Part shown: positions 1 to 15,000 of the stretch, piece by piece
How positions within the stretch are numbered: position 1 is the first letter of the stretch
Layout: every line of letters begins with the position of its first letter
DNA from: Pirellula sp.
GTDB lineage: Bacteria > Planctomycetota > Planctomycetia > Pirellulales > PNKZ01
Length of the DNA: 64,000 bases
Reading direction: 5' to 3'
NCBI GenBank assembly: GCA_013822735.1
Contig: PNKZ01000011.1
Span: forward strand, 62,001-126,000
Notes under the pieces: generated by a model
Told to the model about the DNA's origin: nothing
The model's database searches: none
What the model saw: the letters and a program-made list of their open reading frames with translations, nothing else
Made by a program: the position numbers and the translations under genes

Positions 1-1
1 C

Positions 2-3000
2 AGTGTCTCCGGCGGATTAATCGTCCGTTTTAACACCGCCTCGGCCACGACCTTGACCGACAACAGCGACGCCGCCGCGACCGACTTCACGACGCTCGGC
101 ATGGCGACAAATCCCCTGCTCTGGTCGAACGGCATCACGAACCGCAGCGTCAACTCGCTAACGTTCGACACCTCGGGCGGTTCGCAAACGGTGAACATGG
201 GACCGACGACCAACATCCTCACGGTCACTAGTGGCGCTATTCAATTCATCGGCGCTAACGCCGGCACGTTGACCGGCGGTCAGTTGGGCGCGGCGAACTC
301 GGAAGTGATCGTCCACCAAAACGGCGCGGGCAACTTCACGGTCGCAAGCCAAATCAGCAGCGGCACCGGCAGCCTCATCAAGCTCGGTAACGGATCCCTG
401 ACCATCGCCACGACGGCGGGCAACACCTACTCCGGCAACACCCAAATCCTCGGCGGCTCCGTCATCGCGGGCGCTGCGAACACGTTGAGCCCGAGCTCGC
501 GCGTGACGCTTGCCAACACGTCGGGAGCGGCCCTGAGCTTGAACGGGTTCAATCAAACAATCGCCGGCCTCTCGGGCGGCGGCACGACCGGCGGCAATGT
601 GATTTTGGGAGGGGGCGCCACGCTCACCGTCGGCGGCCCGAACGTGCTGACGAACATCTCGAATATCGGTAATCGCACCACGTTCGACGGCGTGATTTCC
701 GGCACGGGGAATCTCACGCTCACCGGCGGCGGCGTCCTGACGCTTACCAACAACCTCAATAGCTTCTCCGGCCAGGTGAACGTCAACGCCGGAACTTTGG
801 TGGTTAGTGACGTGGCACAACTGGGCACCGGCACATCACCGGTCGCGGTGAACGGCATCTCCAGCACGCAGGGCCTGCCGGGAGGTATGTTGGTCGTGCA
901 AGGGGGAAGTGCCGGCCTGAACTTTTCGCGCGACCTGACCGTGGGCGGCCGCGGACCGAATACCGTCGGCTTGTCGTTGCTCAACATCGGTAACAATCTC
1001 TACACCGGCAATTTGTCCTTCAACGCGAACTCGGAAACGCGCATCGGATCGGCGGCGGGTACCTTCACACTTTCCAGCGGTGGCACGTTGACGGCGTCTA
1101 ACGATCAACGCCTTTACATCACAGGCGGACCGGGCAATTTCGTATTCGACGGTTTAGTCTCCGGCGGAGTGTCCGGCACCTCGGGCATCAATAAATCGAG
1201 CCGCGGCGGGCTGGGTAACACCCTGCTCGTGACGAATGTCAACAATACCTACATCGGCGACTGGCGCAACGATTCCGGTACTACTCGTATCAGCGACGCG
1301 CGCCAACTCGGCACCGGTACCTCCGCCTCGGTGATCCGCGGTTCGGGCGGTATCTGGGAATTCCGCACGGACGCTCCCGCAGGGTTCGCCACGAAGAACG
1401 TGAGTCAGGTGGACGGCAATTTGACGATGCTGGTCGATCGCGCCGTTGGCTCCACAAGTTCGCTGATCAATCAGACGGTGACGTTCGCAAACTTCACCGA
1501 AGTCAACAATCGCACGTGGACTTTCACCGGACGAAACGGCTTCAATATCACGTTCTCGTCGTTCCTCGGAAGCGGCGCCGGCGCCAATGACGACGGCCTG
1601 ACGATCACAACCAACGGTACGACCACGTTTGGTCCCGGAAACGTCTGGTCCGAAACGGACAGTACGGCACGAACGTTCACCGTGACGGCGACGGGTGAAA
1701 CCGTGCTGCCCGGGAACATCATTGCGACGGGGGCCAGCCACGCATTCAACAAGGCAGGTTCCGGCACGCTCACGTTGGGAGCAACCGCTTCGACCTTCGC
1801 CGGTTCCGCCACGATGTCGGCGGGAACTTTAAATATTTCAACTATCGGCGCTCTCAACGCTTCGAGTACGGGGCGCGTGGTCTTCTCGGGCGGCACGCTC
1901 AACTATACCGGCACCGGCGAAACGTGGACCAACAAGGTCCTTCTCCTTAACGCGACCAATAGTATCCTGACGAACAACGGGTCGGGCGGCATCTTGCTCC
2001 CACAGAACGTCGGCAACAACGGTACGGGCGCCAAAAATCTTGTGCTCGGCGGCGCCAATAACTCGACGAACGATCTCCAGGGCCTCGTCGTCAATACGAC
2101 CGTAGGTGCAGGTGTGACGAAGTTCGACACCGGAACATGGCAGATCAGTAGCCCCGGCACGACGGCAACCACGATCGGTACTGCGAACGCTTCGTTCGGA
2201 ATCACGGCCAACGCCACGGCATCGCAAACGGTGACGACGACCAGCACGACCGGATTGGTCGTCGGCCAGCCGGTATCGGGATCCGGCATTCCGTTCGGAA
2301 CCGTAATCACTCAAATCATTAGCGGGACGCAATTCGCGATCAGCCAGTCGACGGCGGTTCCGGCGACGATCAGCCTTGGCACCGTCACCGGCGCGACTTC
2401 GGCGATCAACACTTCGGCGGTCAGCGCCGGCACTGCCGCCAATCCCACACTTACGTTTGCGAGTACGGCGAACCTCGTGGTCGGCCAGCAGGTCACCAAT
2501 CCGGCGCTAACCGGTAACTGGTATATCAGCGCCATCACCAGCGCCACGGTCGTGACTCTTGCAAGCACCACGGGCAACACGCTCACCGTGGGCGGCATTG
2601 CCAGCGGCCAGGCCATCACGCCCGCCGCAAGTCCGAACTTCGCCGGTCCGCTTACGATCACAGGCGGGACCGTGCAATTGAACCAAGTCTCGGGCAGTCC
2701 GGTTCTCAGCGGGTTGACCAACGTCGTCTTCGCAGCGGATACGATTCGCAACAACGGCTTTGCGGGCGGCACTCTCAACTACAATCCTTCCGCGGGCGGC
2801 TCACAGACGGCGGGCATTCTCTCCATCACGGCAGGCGTCGGAACGGTACAGATCACTCCGATTTCGGGCACCAATACTCTCACCTTCGGTTCGATCGTTG
2901 CGCCTTCGCAAGGCACGAGCCTGAATTTTGTAGTGCCCGCAGGCACGAACAACGTGACGCTCACGACCGCTCCGGCGATCGGCCTGCTCAACGCCCACGC

Positions 3001-6000
3001 GTACTACAATGGCGGAGACTTCGTCTACAATCCCGCCACTACGAACTCGACGCTCCGTGCGCCCCTTTACGGCACGGATGCAAACTTTGCCGCAGTGAAC
3101 ACGATGCCGGCGGCGGCCACGGTAGCTGCCGCGAACAACGTGTTTTATAATGCGAGCAGTTCTACCACAGGTGCGGCAACCCAGTTTGCGCTCAGCGTTA
3201 AACTCACCGGCGCCGCGACGACGCTCTCGCTCCTTGCCGGGCAAACCCTCACGGTTCAGAGTGCCGCAAACGGCGCTGGCGGTATTCTCGCGACCAATGG
3301 CGGCGCGGCCTTCGCCAACATTATCTCCGGCGGCGTCGGCATCACCAGCGGCGGCACGGGAGATCTCGTATTCCGTGTGGACGGCAGCGCCACGGACAGC
3401 CTGACGCTTTCGACCCCGATGACGGCGACGACAACCGGCGGCTTCACGAAGAACGGCGCGGGCATCCTGATCTTGAATGCGGTGAACCTGGAAACTGCAG
3501 CGGGCACGATCAACGTCAACGAAGGAACGCTGCAGTTGTCGGGTGCCACAACCACCTTGGGCGCGAACAACATGAATCTGACGCTTCGTCAGGGCACGAC
3601 TTTTGATCTGAACGGCGTGAACGTCAACTCCACGACGGCTTCAATCAATAGCTTGAACGGCGCCGGCCTGATCACCAATAACGCGGCGAGCGGCTCGGTC
3701 AATCTCAACGTTGGCAACAACGGCGGGGCGGGTGTGTTTTCAGGCGTGATTCAAGATGGCGCCAACGCCACGCTCTCGCTCAATAAGGCCGGGACCGGAA
3801 CGCTCACACTTACGGGCCTGAATACCTTCACCGGTCCTGTAAATATTACCGGCGGAACGATTGCCGTGACGAAATTGGCCGATATCGGCTTCGCGAGCGG
3901 GCTGGGCAAGGGAGTGGCCACGAATGACGCGACCAATGCCGCCAGCCTCGTCTTCGTGAGCGGGACGACCGGCACGATCCAATACACCGGCGCCGGCGCC
4001 AACGTATATCAGACGACGCAAACGCCGTCCATTTCGATCAATCGTTTGTTTACGATCACCGGCGGCGCTACGGGTACGATCGACTCGTCCGGCCAATTCG
4101 GCAACAACACGGCTGCCGCCAGCACGGGCAATCAGGCGACACTCATTTTCAACAATCCGGGCAATATCGTCTATGCCGGCAGCGGCACGGCGACGCTCGG
4201 GCTGGGTGGCACCTCGACGGGCGACAACGAATTCCGTCCTTTGTTGACGGATCCCAACTTTGCCGTCACGAAAACCGGCGCCGGCTTGTGGATTCTCAAG
4301 CCGACCGGCGGAAATAACACCTATGCCGGTGCGACAACCATCACGCAGGGCTCGTTACGCGCGGACGATGGTGTGGGACTGTCCGCGTCAAGCGTTCTTA
4401 CGTTCAACGGCACGGGCACAAACAACGCGGTGTTGGAAACCACGGGATTGTTTGCTCGGTCGATCGGCGGCGGGCCGGGGCAAATGCAATGGGCGGCCAA
4501 TCTGAACGGCGGTTTCGCAGCCGGCACGGACGCACTAGAAGTAACCCTCGGCGGTAGTGCGTTCTTTGGAACCGGCGGCATCGGCAACGGCACCGGTAAT
4601 TTAGTTCTCAATTCACCGACAGCATTGTCGAACGTTACGGTTTCGGCGTCTCTCAATCTCAACGGTGCCGCGCGTACCATTCAGGTCGATGACAACGGCA
4701 CGACGAATACCGATTACGCCATACTATCGGGCGCCATCAGCGGCGGCACGGGGAGCGGTTTCATCAAAACGGGCACCGGGTTGCTCTACATTACCGGCAA
4801 TAACACGTACTCGGGCAACACGGTTCTCAGCGCGGGCAATGTCGTCGTGACCTCGATCGGCGGCGGCTCGGCGACCTCCAGCGCCTTCGGCGATCAATCA
4901 GGCATTCTTGGGTTGAACGGCGGCGGTCTGTACTACGTCGGCGGCGGTGAGGTCACTTCGCGGCAGATCAGCCTCACCGCGAGTTCCACAATTGACTCGA
5001 GCGGCAGCGGCGCTTTGGTAATCACGAACTTTGTTAACGCTACGGCGGGAGCCAAGACGTTGACGTTAGACGGTTTCAGCAATGACGCCAATGAAATGCG
5101 CTCCGTTTTGGCCGACAACGGCGGCGCTTTGGGCGTGACCAAGTCCACAGGCGGCGGCACTTGGATTCTCTCCGGCGCCAACACGTACACTGGCACCACC
5201 ACCATTAACGGCGGCTATCTCGGAATTGCCGGTGCCACGACGGGAACTTTAGGAACCGCGTTGAGCACCGGTCCCATTAGCTTCAGCAACGGCGGAATCT
5301 ATGCGCTGAATCCCGGTGGCCTTACGATCAACAATACCATCAGCATGGCCAATGGAACTGTCGCCATCTTCACAGGCGTTAACTCGATCACGTTGGCGAA
5401 TACCGTCGGCAACCTCTCCGGGGCGAGCATTGGCGCTCTGGTTAATACGATCGCAAGTCCGGCGACTTTGACGATTTCCGGTAACCTCACGAACGCTGAT
5501 CTCACCGCAGCGAGGACTTTCACAATCGGAGGCACCGGCAATACGTTGATTACCGGAAACCTGACCAGTGCGAGTGCGTTTGCTCAGAGTATCGGCATCA
5601 ATACCTCCGGCACCGTCACCTTTAATGGCACAAATACGACGACCGGCGGCGGTGGAACCATTACGCAAGGATTGTTGATCGCGAACGGCAATCCGTTTAG
5701 CGGCGGCGTCGTCAACTTCATCGGCGGTGTATTGCAAGCGAACACTTCGCTGGCGATTACAACCCTCTCCTTGAACGGCAACGGTACTAACACGCCTAAC
5801 GCCGCCTTTCCGACGCTCAACGGCTCAAGCTCCGTGAGTGTCACCACGATGCAGTTGGACCAAGGGAACAACGGCAGCCCGACCCGCCTGTTCTATAACA
5901 ACCTCGGCGGTGGGGCTTTCATGACGGTCGGCGCTCTCAACCTGATAGGGGCCGGTAACGGCAACGGTACCTTGTTTCTCGCCGGCACCGGCAACACGTT

Positions 6001-9000
6001 TATCAGCGGTCCGGTCGCACACGGCGCCGGCACCGGTACGGCGGGAGCCATCACCATGGCAAGCTCCGGAAATTTGGTCCTAAGCGGTGATACCGGCTTC
6101 GGAACAACCGGCACCGGACTCACGCTCAATAGCGGTACGACGACGCTCATCGGAACCACGGGACGTCTCAGTACTGCCGGCGTCACGACTACCGTCGCTC
6201 ATGGCGCTACGCTGACTCTCGACAACAATACCAACATCGTCGCGGCGGTTTCCGGATCGGCACTTCCCGGCGTTACGGCCGGCAATCCCACCACGGCCGA
6301 CCGGCTCAACAACCGGCCGCTCGTGCTGAACGGCGCGACCTTCAACTTCATCGGCAACAGTGCAGGCTCTACCGAAGGTACGGCGGGTAATACGCTGACC
6401 TTCAACGCCGGCCAAAGCACGGTGAACATCACCAACAACGGCGGTACGACACAACTCAACTTCACGACGCTGTCGACGGCCACCGGAGCGTTCGTAAATT
6501 GGACCTCCAACGCCACGTTGGGAACGGCGACGAACCGCGTAATCTTCTCGACTGCGCCGACGCTCACTCCGGTGACGACGGGCATCTTGCCGCGCAATAC
6601 TGTGAACGGCACTGATTTCGCCACATACGGCGCCAACGGCATCGCAGCCTTCTCCAACTACAACAACGGCCTCGCCTATACAAACATCAACACGGCCGCT
6701 GCGACGGATACGCTTAAGATCGGAGCCGGCTTCGTCACAAGCGACGATATTACGACCGCGACGAAGACGGTAAATGCTTTGAATATCGTCAGCGCCGGCG
6801 TGAACATGGGACTTTCCGGCGTGACCGATGGAACATTGACGCTGACTTCCGGCGGCATCATCGCCAGCTATGCCGGCACGTCGACAGTCAGCGTTCCTCG
6901 CGTGGCGTTAGGTGCGGAAGGTGCCGTCCACATCGGTTCCGGAGCGACGCTCGATATGACCGGCTCATTCACGGGCACTACGGGACTTAACAAAAATCTT
7001 TCCGGCGCTCTTACATTCACGGCCCAGCAGTTCTACACGGGGCAAACGACGGTTAATGACGGTACGCTGAATCTCAACTTCGGCACCAATACAATTTTCC
7101 CCACGGCGCAGGGTTTTTCCGTCAACAATACCGGCGTCGTCAATCTGAACAATTCCGTGCAGTATGTCGGCACGCTCAGCGGCGGCACGCTTCCCGGCTC
7201 AGGAGGCACGATCAATCTCGGCTCGGGATTGCTTGTGACGAGCATGACCGGAAGCGCGACGTTTGCCGGCTCGATCACCGGTACGGGCGGTTTTGCCCGC
7301 ATCAACGGCAACACGCTCACTCTAGAAAGTCCGCTCGCCCACTCCGGTGCGACGGTGCTAATGGGGGGCGTTACGACCCTGCGCGACAACGCAACGTTGC
7401 TCAATACGTCCTCCATCGCGATCAACTACGGCACATTGACGATCGATAACAACGCCAACCTGCAAATCGATATTTCAAATCGCGTGAATGACGCCGCTCC
7501 CATTACGTTACGGGGCGGCACGCTGATCTTTACGGGCCGTGCGAGCACGTACTCTTCCGAGAATCTCGGTGCTTTAACTTTAGCGCAGGGTTCGAACATC
7601 GTCACGGCGTCGGCCAACGGGAACGCTACCGGACAATACGCCACTTCAGATTTGACGTTTGCAAGTTTTAGTCGAGCTGCGGGTGCCACGGTCAACTTCA
7701 CCGCCGGCGCCGGTACGCTCGGTGCCGAAGGCGCCAATCCTCGTATCCTCTTTGGATCAGGCATCGGCAATTTGAGCAACAACGCGCTCGGTGCGTGGGC
7801 GATAGTAAACAGCACCGACTATGCGGCTTACAACGTCGCCCAAGGCGCCGGGGCATTAGGCAGTGCCGGGTTCGCAGGCTACGACGTAACGTTTGCCTCC
7901 GGCAACGTCACCAACATACTAACCGCCGCGAACATCACCACGACGCTCTCCGGCCTCACGACGACTTCGATGTTACGCCTCGCGGGAGCATTTTCCAACG
8001 ACATCGCTTTCACGGCTACAGGCGACGAGCTGAACCTCGAGCAAGGCGGTTTGCTCCGCAGCAACAATAACAACGCGTCGTCGATCGGCACCGCGGCGAT
8101 TCGCGGCGTCTTAACGAGCGGGACGAGCGAGTTGGTCGTCTACAATAACGCCAATACGACCGGGGCCACGGTTATGACGATTAACTCCGTCATTCAAGGT
8201 CCTACGACACTTATTAAGTCAGGGGCCGGCGTGCTTTCGCTCACCGCACAGAACACGTACACGCTGGGCACCGTGGTGAATCAAGGGACCCTCGAACTTC
8301 GCGGTACGAATACCGGCGACGTCGTGATTCCTGCCGGCGGACTCACGATTAACGGCGGCACGCAGGGTGCGGGCGCAGCGGTGACGATGTTTGCTACCGC
8401 CGTAACAAATCCAACCGGTCAGGGGCAAATCGCCGCTTCGAACGACGTTACGCTTAACGGACGCGCGACCCTCACGCTGGTCGGTAACAATTCGCTTGCT
8501 AGTTTGACGTTCAACAACATCGGCGGGGAAGCCAATAATCCGACCGTTGCGATCGGCACGGGCGTTCTGAATCTCACCGGCAACACGCCGTTCACCGCCA
8601 CGACGAGCAATGCTGCGGGCACGAACACGGTAAGCGGTACGGGGCGCGTAACCATTTCGAATGGCGCAAACACCGTGAGCGTTGGCGCCATTGCAACCAC
8701 AGGGCAGACCTACAATACAATTGCCTCCGGGCTGACGATCGCTTCGATTATCGCCGGCGCGGGAACCAATTCGAGCATCATCAAAACCGGAGCCGGACTG
8801 TTGCAATTGGGCGCGGCGAACACATTCGCCGGAGGTTTAACGGTCAACAACGGCGGGATCATTATCGGAGCCAGTAGCTCGCCGACTCAAGGCGGTGGAG
8901 GAATTGCCGGAAGTCCGTTGGGCGTGGGTAATGTCAGCATGGCGGCTGGTACTTCGTTACTGGTGGACAATACGAGCCGATCCGTCGGAAACAACATTGG

Positions 9001-12000
9001 TTTTGCGAACGGCAGCCCGTTCTTTGATTCCACAGGCGTCGCGGTAGCGACGATGACCCTCAACGGTGCGCTATCGTTTGGCTCCGCCACTTCGATCGTT
9101 GCCTCAATTCCTAATCCGAACTTGACCGTCCAACTGCTGGGGCAGATACCCAACATCGGCTCGATTACGTCGATTACGAAGACCGGTCTCGGCACGCTGC
9201 AATTCAATTCCACGGGTTACACGGGCAATTTCAATGTCAGTCAACTTGGTGCGCCGAGTTCGATTTCCATCTTCAACGACGGCAGCATGACGGGTTTGCC
9301 GAGCACGCAATTGCTGGGCAGCATCGTCTTCGATGCAGGTATCGCTCCCGTCATTACGATCGGTCGAGCTGGCACGAGCATTCCGTATACCCAAGCCCAG
9401 AACCAGATTCTCGCACCGTCGAGTTTGAACAACTTGGCATTGGGACTGACGTTGACCAATAGTCAGGGTTACGGTCTTCAAGTCTCCGACGCCGTTACCT
9501 TGGCGTCGACTCCGTTCAGCGTCTCGGCCGCCACGACTTCCACCCTGACGCAAGGGCTATACCTCAACGGCTTGCTCTCCGGTACCGGCTTTACCAAGCT
9601 TGGTGCGGGAACTGTCGTGCTGGGGAACGCCGGCAACAATTTCACCGGTAACATCGTCGTGAGTCAGGGGGTCGTGTCGGTTGCGAGCGATGCGATGCTC
9701 GGTAATGCCGCCAATCAGGTGCAGCTCAATCCGACTACCGGAACATCGACGCTCCGCGTCACGGCGGACGTCATTACCAACCGCGTTATTCAGTTGTCGA
9801 ATACGGCTAACACACGCGCGATTGAAGTCGTCGTTGGTAGAACGTTGCAGCTCAATTCGGCATTTGACGTCAGCTTGGCCGCTGCGGCAACGTTGGCAAA
9901 AAATGACAACGGCACGCTGGCGATCAACGTCAGTAACACCGGCTGGACGGGTAACACGACGATAAACGGCGGTGCGGTAAGGCTCCTGAACGCTACGGGG
10001 CTCGGCAGCGGCACCATCATTATCTTGCCGACGACGACGGCCAGTCAGATCGGCTCCGGTGCGCTGCAATTGTCCGGGGGCATCAGCATCGGCAACAACT
10101 TTACCCTCGGCTCCGGCACGGCGACGCAGGTTACGTCCGGCATTAACTCTTTAGGCGCGATCCAATCCGTCTCGGGTAGCAACACCTTGACGGGAACGAT
10201 TACGAACACCGTTGGCGCGGTGTTTATGATCGGCGCGGATCCGGGCGCGACGCTCAACATCGCCGGCCCTGTCGTGGCGACAAATTCCGTAAGTCTGGTC
10301 GGCGGCGGCACGATCAATTTGCAATCCGCTCAGCCGGCCTATAGCGCATTCAGCGTTTTGAGCGGTACCACGGTCAATCTCACGGCCAATAGCTCAGCCG
10401 CTTTCACGCCGACAATCAACGTCCGCAACGGTGTAATGACGATTAGCGGTGCCGGCAGGACGGGAGCCACGGGTCTCGTTACGGTGAGCCAGAACGGTAC
10501 GTTGACGGTCGACGACACCGGTACGGCGACCCCGCTGCGCCTCAATAATCGTGCGCTGACCTTGGAAGGGGGCTCGTTTAACTACAAAGTGAACGCAACC
10601 GGCGCGTCATCCGAAGTCTCCTCGGGAGGGCTGTCGATTAGTTCCGGCGGCTCTACGATCAATGTCGACAATACCGTGGGCTTGCAGGGCAGTACCCTGC
10701 AATGGGGCAGCCTAACGCCGAATGCCGGCGCGTCCGTAAACCTGACCGGGGCATTCGGCACGGCCGTCAACAAAATTCTGGCGACTGGCGTCGTTCCCGT
10801 CGGCGGGGCGGTTCCCGCCACGAACGGCATCTTGCCCCGTATTACGGTCAACGGGACCGAGTTCGCCACCTATAACACGAACGGCGTCACCATCAACACG
10901 AACGGCTTTCAAGCCTTCGCCGGCTACTCCGTCCAGACCGATATTTCCAGCGCGGCATCTACGGACATCTTCAAGGCGACAAGCTCGACGACGAATAACG
11001 TCCCTTCGACACAGACTATTGCCGCGATCAACATGAACGGCGGCGGCTTCAGCATTGATGCGGTGTCGGGGGTGATTCCGACGACGTTAACCCTGAGCAC
11101 CGGGGCGATTCTCGTCAACGGTGGAGGAGTTTCGAGCCTCGACGTCCCGGTGGTCGCGCTGGCGGCCGTGGAAGGCATCGTGCACGTGGCGAGCGGCTCG
11201 ACTGCAACGTTCACGAGCGGCTTCTCGGGCACGGCCGGCTTTACCAAGACTCTAGGCGGAACGCTGAATCTTGGTCATCAGCAGTACGTCAGCGGTACGA
11301 CGACGGTAAACGGCGGTACCCTAAATCTGCAGTCGGGCGCCACGAACACCTTGCTCTTCAATAACAACTTGACCGTCAACACCGGCGGAATCGTGGACCT
11401 GAAGAACGGCGTCCAATACATCCAGAATCTCGCCAGTCAGAGTGCTGCGGCGGGGGCGACGGTTCTCGGCGGTACGGTTACAAATTCCGGCGCTCAAGCC
11501 ACGTTGGTGACGAACTCAAATTCCACATTTGGCGGCGTGATTTCCGGAACCATTTATCTCAATAAGACGGGAACCAGCGGACTCACGTTAGTCAACGCGA
11601 ATACGTATACCGGTCCGACCTTGATTACAGGGGGTACCGTCACCCTCAGCGATTCGGGAACGCTCGCGAATACCAGCGGAATCGAGATCAACTACGGCAC
11701 ATTGACACTCAATAACAATAGCCTGTTTGATAGCGGCAATCGTGTGAACGACGCCGCGGACATCACAATGCGCGGCGGCATCATCACGTACCAAGGGCGT
11801 TCGCAAACCGCCTCGTCGGAAACGCTCGGAAGTCTCACGTTGGTGGAGGGGCACAACAGCGTTAACAATACGGCGGGCGCGGGAGCCTCGCTGCAGTCTA
11901 CGGATCTGACGTTTGGCGCTCTTTCGCGCACCGTGGGCTCCATCGCAACCTTGCGTTTTAACAACTTGGGGGCTCACGGCCAGCTAGGCAGCAACGTTCG

Positions 12001-15000
12001 TACGACGTTTACATCGATTAACGGTGTGTCGACGGCGACACTTGGCGGCGGCCTTACCAACAACATCATTGGTGCTTGGGCAATCGTCGATCGTGAGTAC
12101 GCGACTTATGTTCCCGGTATGGGCATCGGCGGTTTAAACGCAGTAGGATTTCCAACCGGTTCCGGTAATACGCTGCTCAGCAATCCGCTCAGCACCGACA
12201 ATGTTCGTTTCGGCACGGCGGGCACCACGACTCTTACCGGTAACGTGACGCTCAATACGCTGACGTTTACCAGCCAGACGACGGCCACCGTACTGAATCT
12301 CGGCGGCAATACGCTAACGGCCGCCGGCGGTGGTATCTTGTTTGGCCAAGGTACGGATAACATCGATTTCTCAATCACAAACGGCACGATTACGGCCGGC
12401 GTCGCGAACAGCCCGAGTGATCTCTATCTCACACAGGCTAATTTCGGCGGCACCGCGCGCACGGTCACGATCGGCGCAGTCATCGCCAACAACGGCACCG
12501 GCGCACTGCGATTGATCAGGTCGGCCGGCGACAGCGGCGCGAGCGTAATGACGCTTAACGCCGTCAACACCTACACTGGTGGAACGGTCATCAATCAGGG
12601 AACGCTAACTGTAGGCGCAACCGGTGCGTTGGGCAGTGGCGGCATCACGGTCAACCAAGGTACTTTGTCGCAAACTGCCTTGGGGAGCATCGGCATTCAG
12701 TCGCTCACCATGAACGGCGGCTCGACGGTAACTTTGGCCAATCAGGCGAACACCATCACGGGGCTCACCATCAACAACAATGGTGGCGCCGCTCCGACGC
12801 TCACGCCGACGGGCACGTTGACGTTGACCGGCGGAATCGTCGTCACCACCTCCAACGCGGGTACGACGGCGACGATCGGCGCCGGCACGCTGGACCTGAA
12901 CGCCAATGCTTCCTATTCGATCAACGTGGGCGCCGCCATCGTCAATGGTAAGGACGTCGCGCCTTGGCAAGCCGGCCTCAACATCACGTCGCTCATTCAA
13001 AACGGTGGGATCGTGAAAAGCGGCGCCGGTATGCTGCAACTCGGCAGCACGACAAGCACCTTCGCCGGCGGCGTCACTGTTGTCCAAAACGGCGGCGGCA
13101 TTATCCTTGGTGCGGACAGTTCTCCTTCCGCCGCAGGTCCCGTCACGTTCGGCCCGCTCGGTACGGGCACGCTTACCATGGGGAGCGGCACCAGTTTGGT
13201 CGCGAGTGCAGCACGCTTGATTGCCAACGATGTCGTCTTTCTAGCGGACACCGGTACCCCCGGCATCGGCAACACGACGTTCAACGGCATCAACAATTTG
13301 ACGTTGAACGGGAATACTACGTTGCCGGCTGTTTGGAACGCCACGGTGACCGCTCCACAAATGACGGTGACGATTTCGAACGTCGTTGGTTCTACTGTCA
13401 GCGACGTCATCAACAAATCCGGGTTGGGAATTCTCACCGTCGGCGGCTATCTCGGCACGCTCCAGGTTTCCGGCGGCGTCGTGCTTACCGGCGACGGGAA
13501 TCTTCGCGGCACGGTCGAGTCATTAAGTCTCGGCGGTGGAATCGTCATCTCGGGCGATACGTCGTTGACCGTAAATCACTCCGGAGCAGCATTGCAAGCG
13601 CTCAACAAAATTCTGCAAAAGAGCACGCTGGATATTGGATCCGATACGCTCGCCGTCACTAATGCCAGCGGATACGGCCTGGAAATTACGGGAGCTACCA
13701 CGCTCTCAAACATTCCGACCATCAGCGTCGCCAACGCCACGAATTCCAATGTCGTCCAAGGGATGTATCTAAGCGGCCAAGTCACCGGCGCATTCGGAAT
13801 TATCAAGTCCGGTTCGGGAGCGTTGGTATTGTCGAATGCGACCAATAACTTCGGCGGTGCAGGACAGGCGGTCGAGATTCGCAAGGGCATTCTTTCCGTG
13901 TCGAATAACGGGGCCCTGGGAAATGCCGCCAATACCGTACTGCTAAACGTCAATGCGACGACCGGAGCCGGTTTCCGTTCGACGGGAACGTTCTCGACGG
14001 CCCGGACGTTTACGCTGAACCAGGCCCAAAACGCCTTCGAAGTCACGGCCGGCAATGTATTAACGTTGAGCACGGCGTTCTCGATTCCCGTGACGACCAA
14101 TGCGATCTTTAAGAACGACAATGGCGTGTTGGAATTGGCTGCGAGCAACACCGCGTCGAATTGGTCGAACGCAACGGCAGGCATCACCATCAATGCCGGA
14201 GCGGTGCTTCTCAGTAATAGCAATGCCGCGGGCTTGGCGACCAATAAGATCGTGGTGAACGCGGCCATCGGCGCCGCTTTGCAACTTTCGGGCAACGTAA
14301 CGATTGCCAATCCGTTAATTCTCAACAACGTCGCGAACGAAACTTCGCGCGGCGGTCTTAATAGCGGTGGGCACTTGCAGAGCGTTTCCGGCATCAACAC
14401 CTACAGCGGTTTGATCGCCACGACATTCGACGCCGAAATCGGCGCGAACGGCGGCTCGACGCTCAACATTACGGGCGGTATCGACAATACGGGCGGCCGT
14501 CAGATTACGTTCCTCGGTGCGGGCACGATCAATCTCAGCAGTACGATTCAGAACGCGGCGCCGTTCCAGGTAAATAAGTATGGTGCTGGTACGCTGAACA
14601 TCACCACGGCTCAAACCTTAACTTTTGGCGCCTCGACGGGGCTAGGACTTCAAGTCAACGCAGGTACGGTCAGCATTAGCGGAGCGGGCTCTTTGCCTTC
14701 GGCGGCCGTCGGAGGCCTAAACGTGAACCCCGGCGCAACGTTGGACGTCAACGACAGTGGTACTGTGACGCCAACCCGTCTCGGCAACTCGGCGGTGACG
14801 CTCAACGGCGGTAGCTTCACCTATACCGGCAACAGCGCGGGGTCTTCGGAAGCTTCCACCGCCGCGTTGTCTACGGCAGTGGGCGCCGCGACCATTACCT
14901 TGAACCAGACCAGCGGCGGGGCGGTCGCCGTCTCGTTTGGCACCTTCGCTCAAGGGGCGGACACGAGCTTCACCCTGACGGGATCCGGTACCAACCTGCC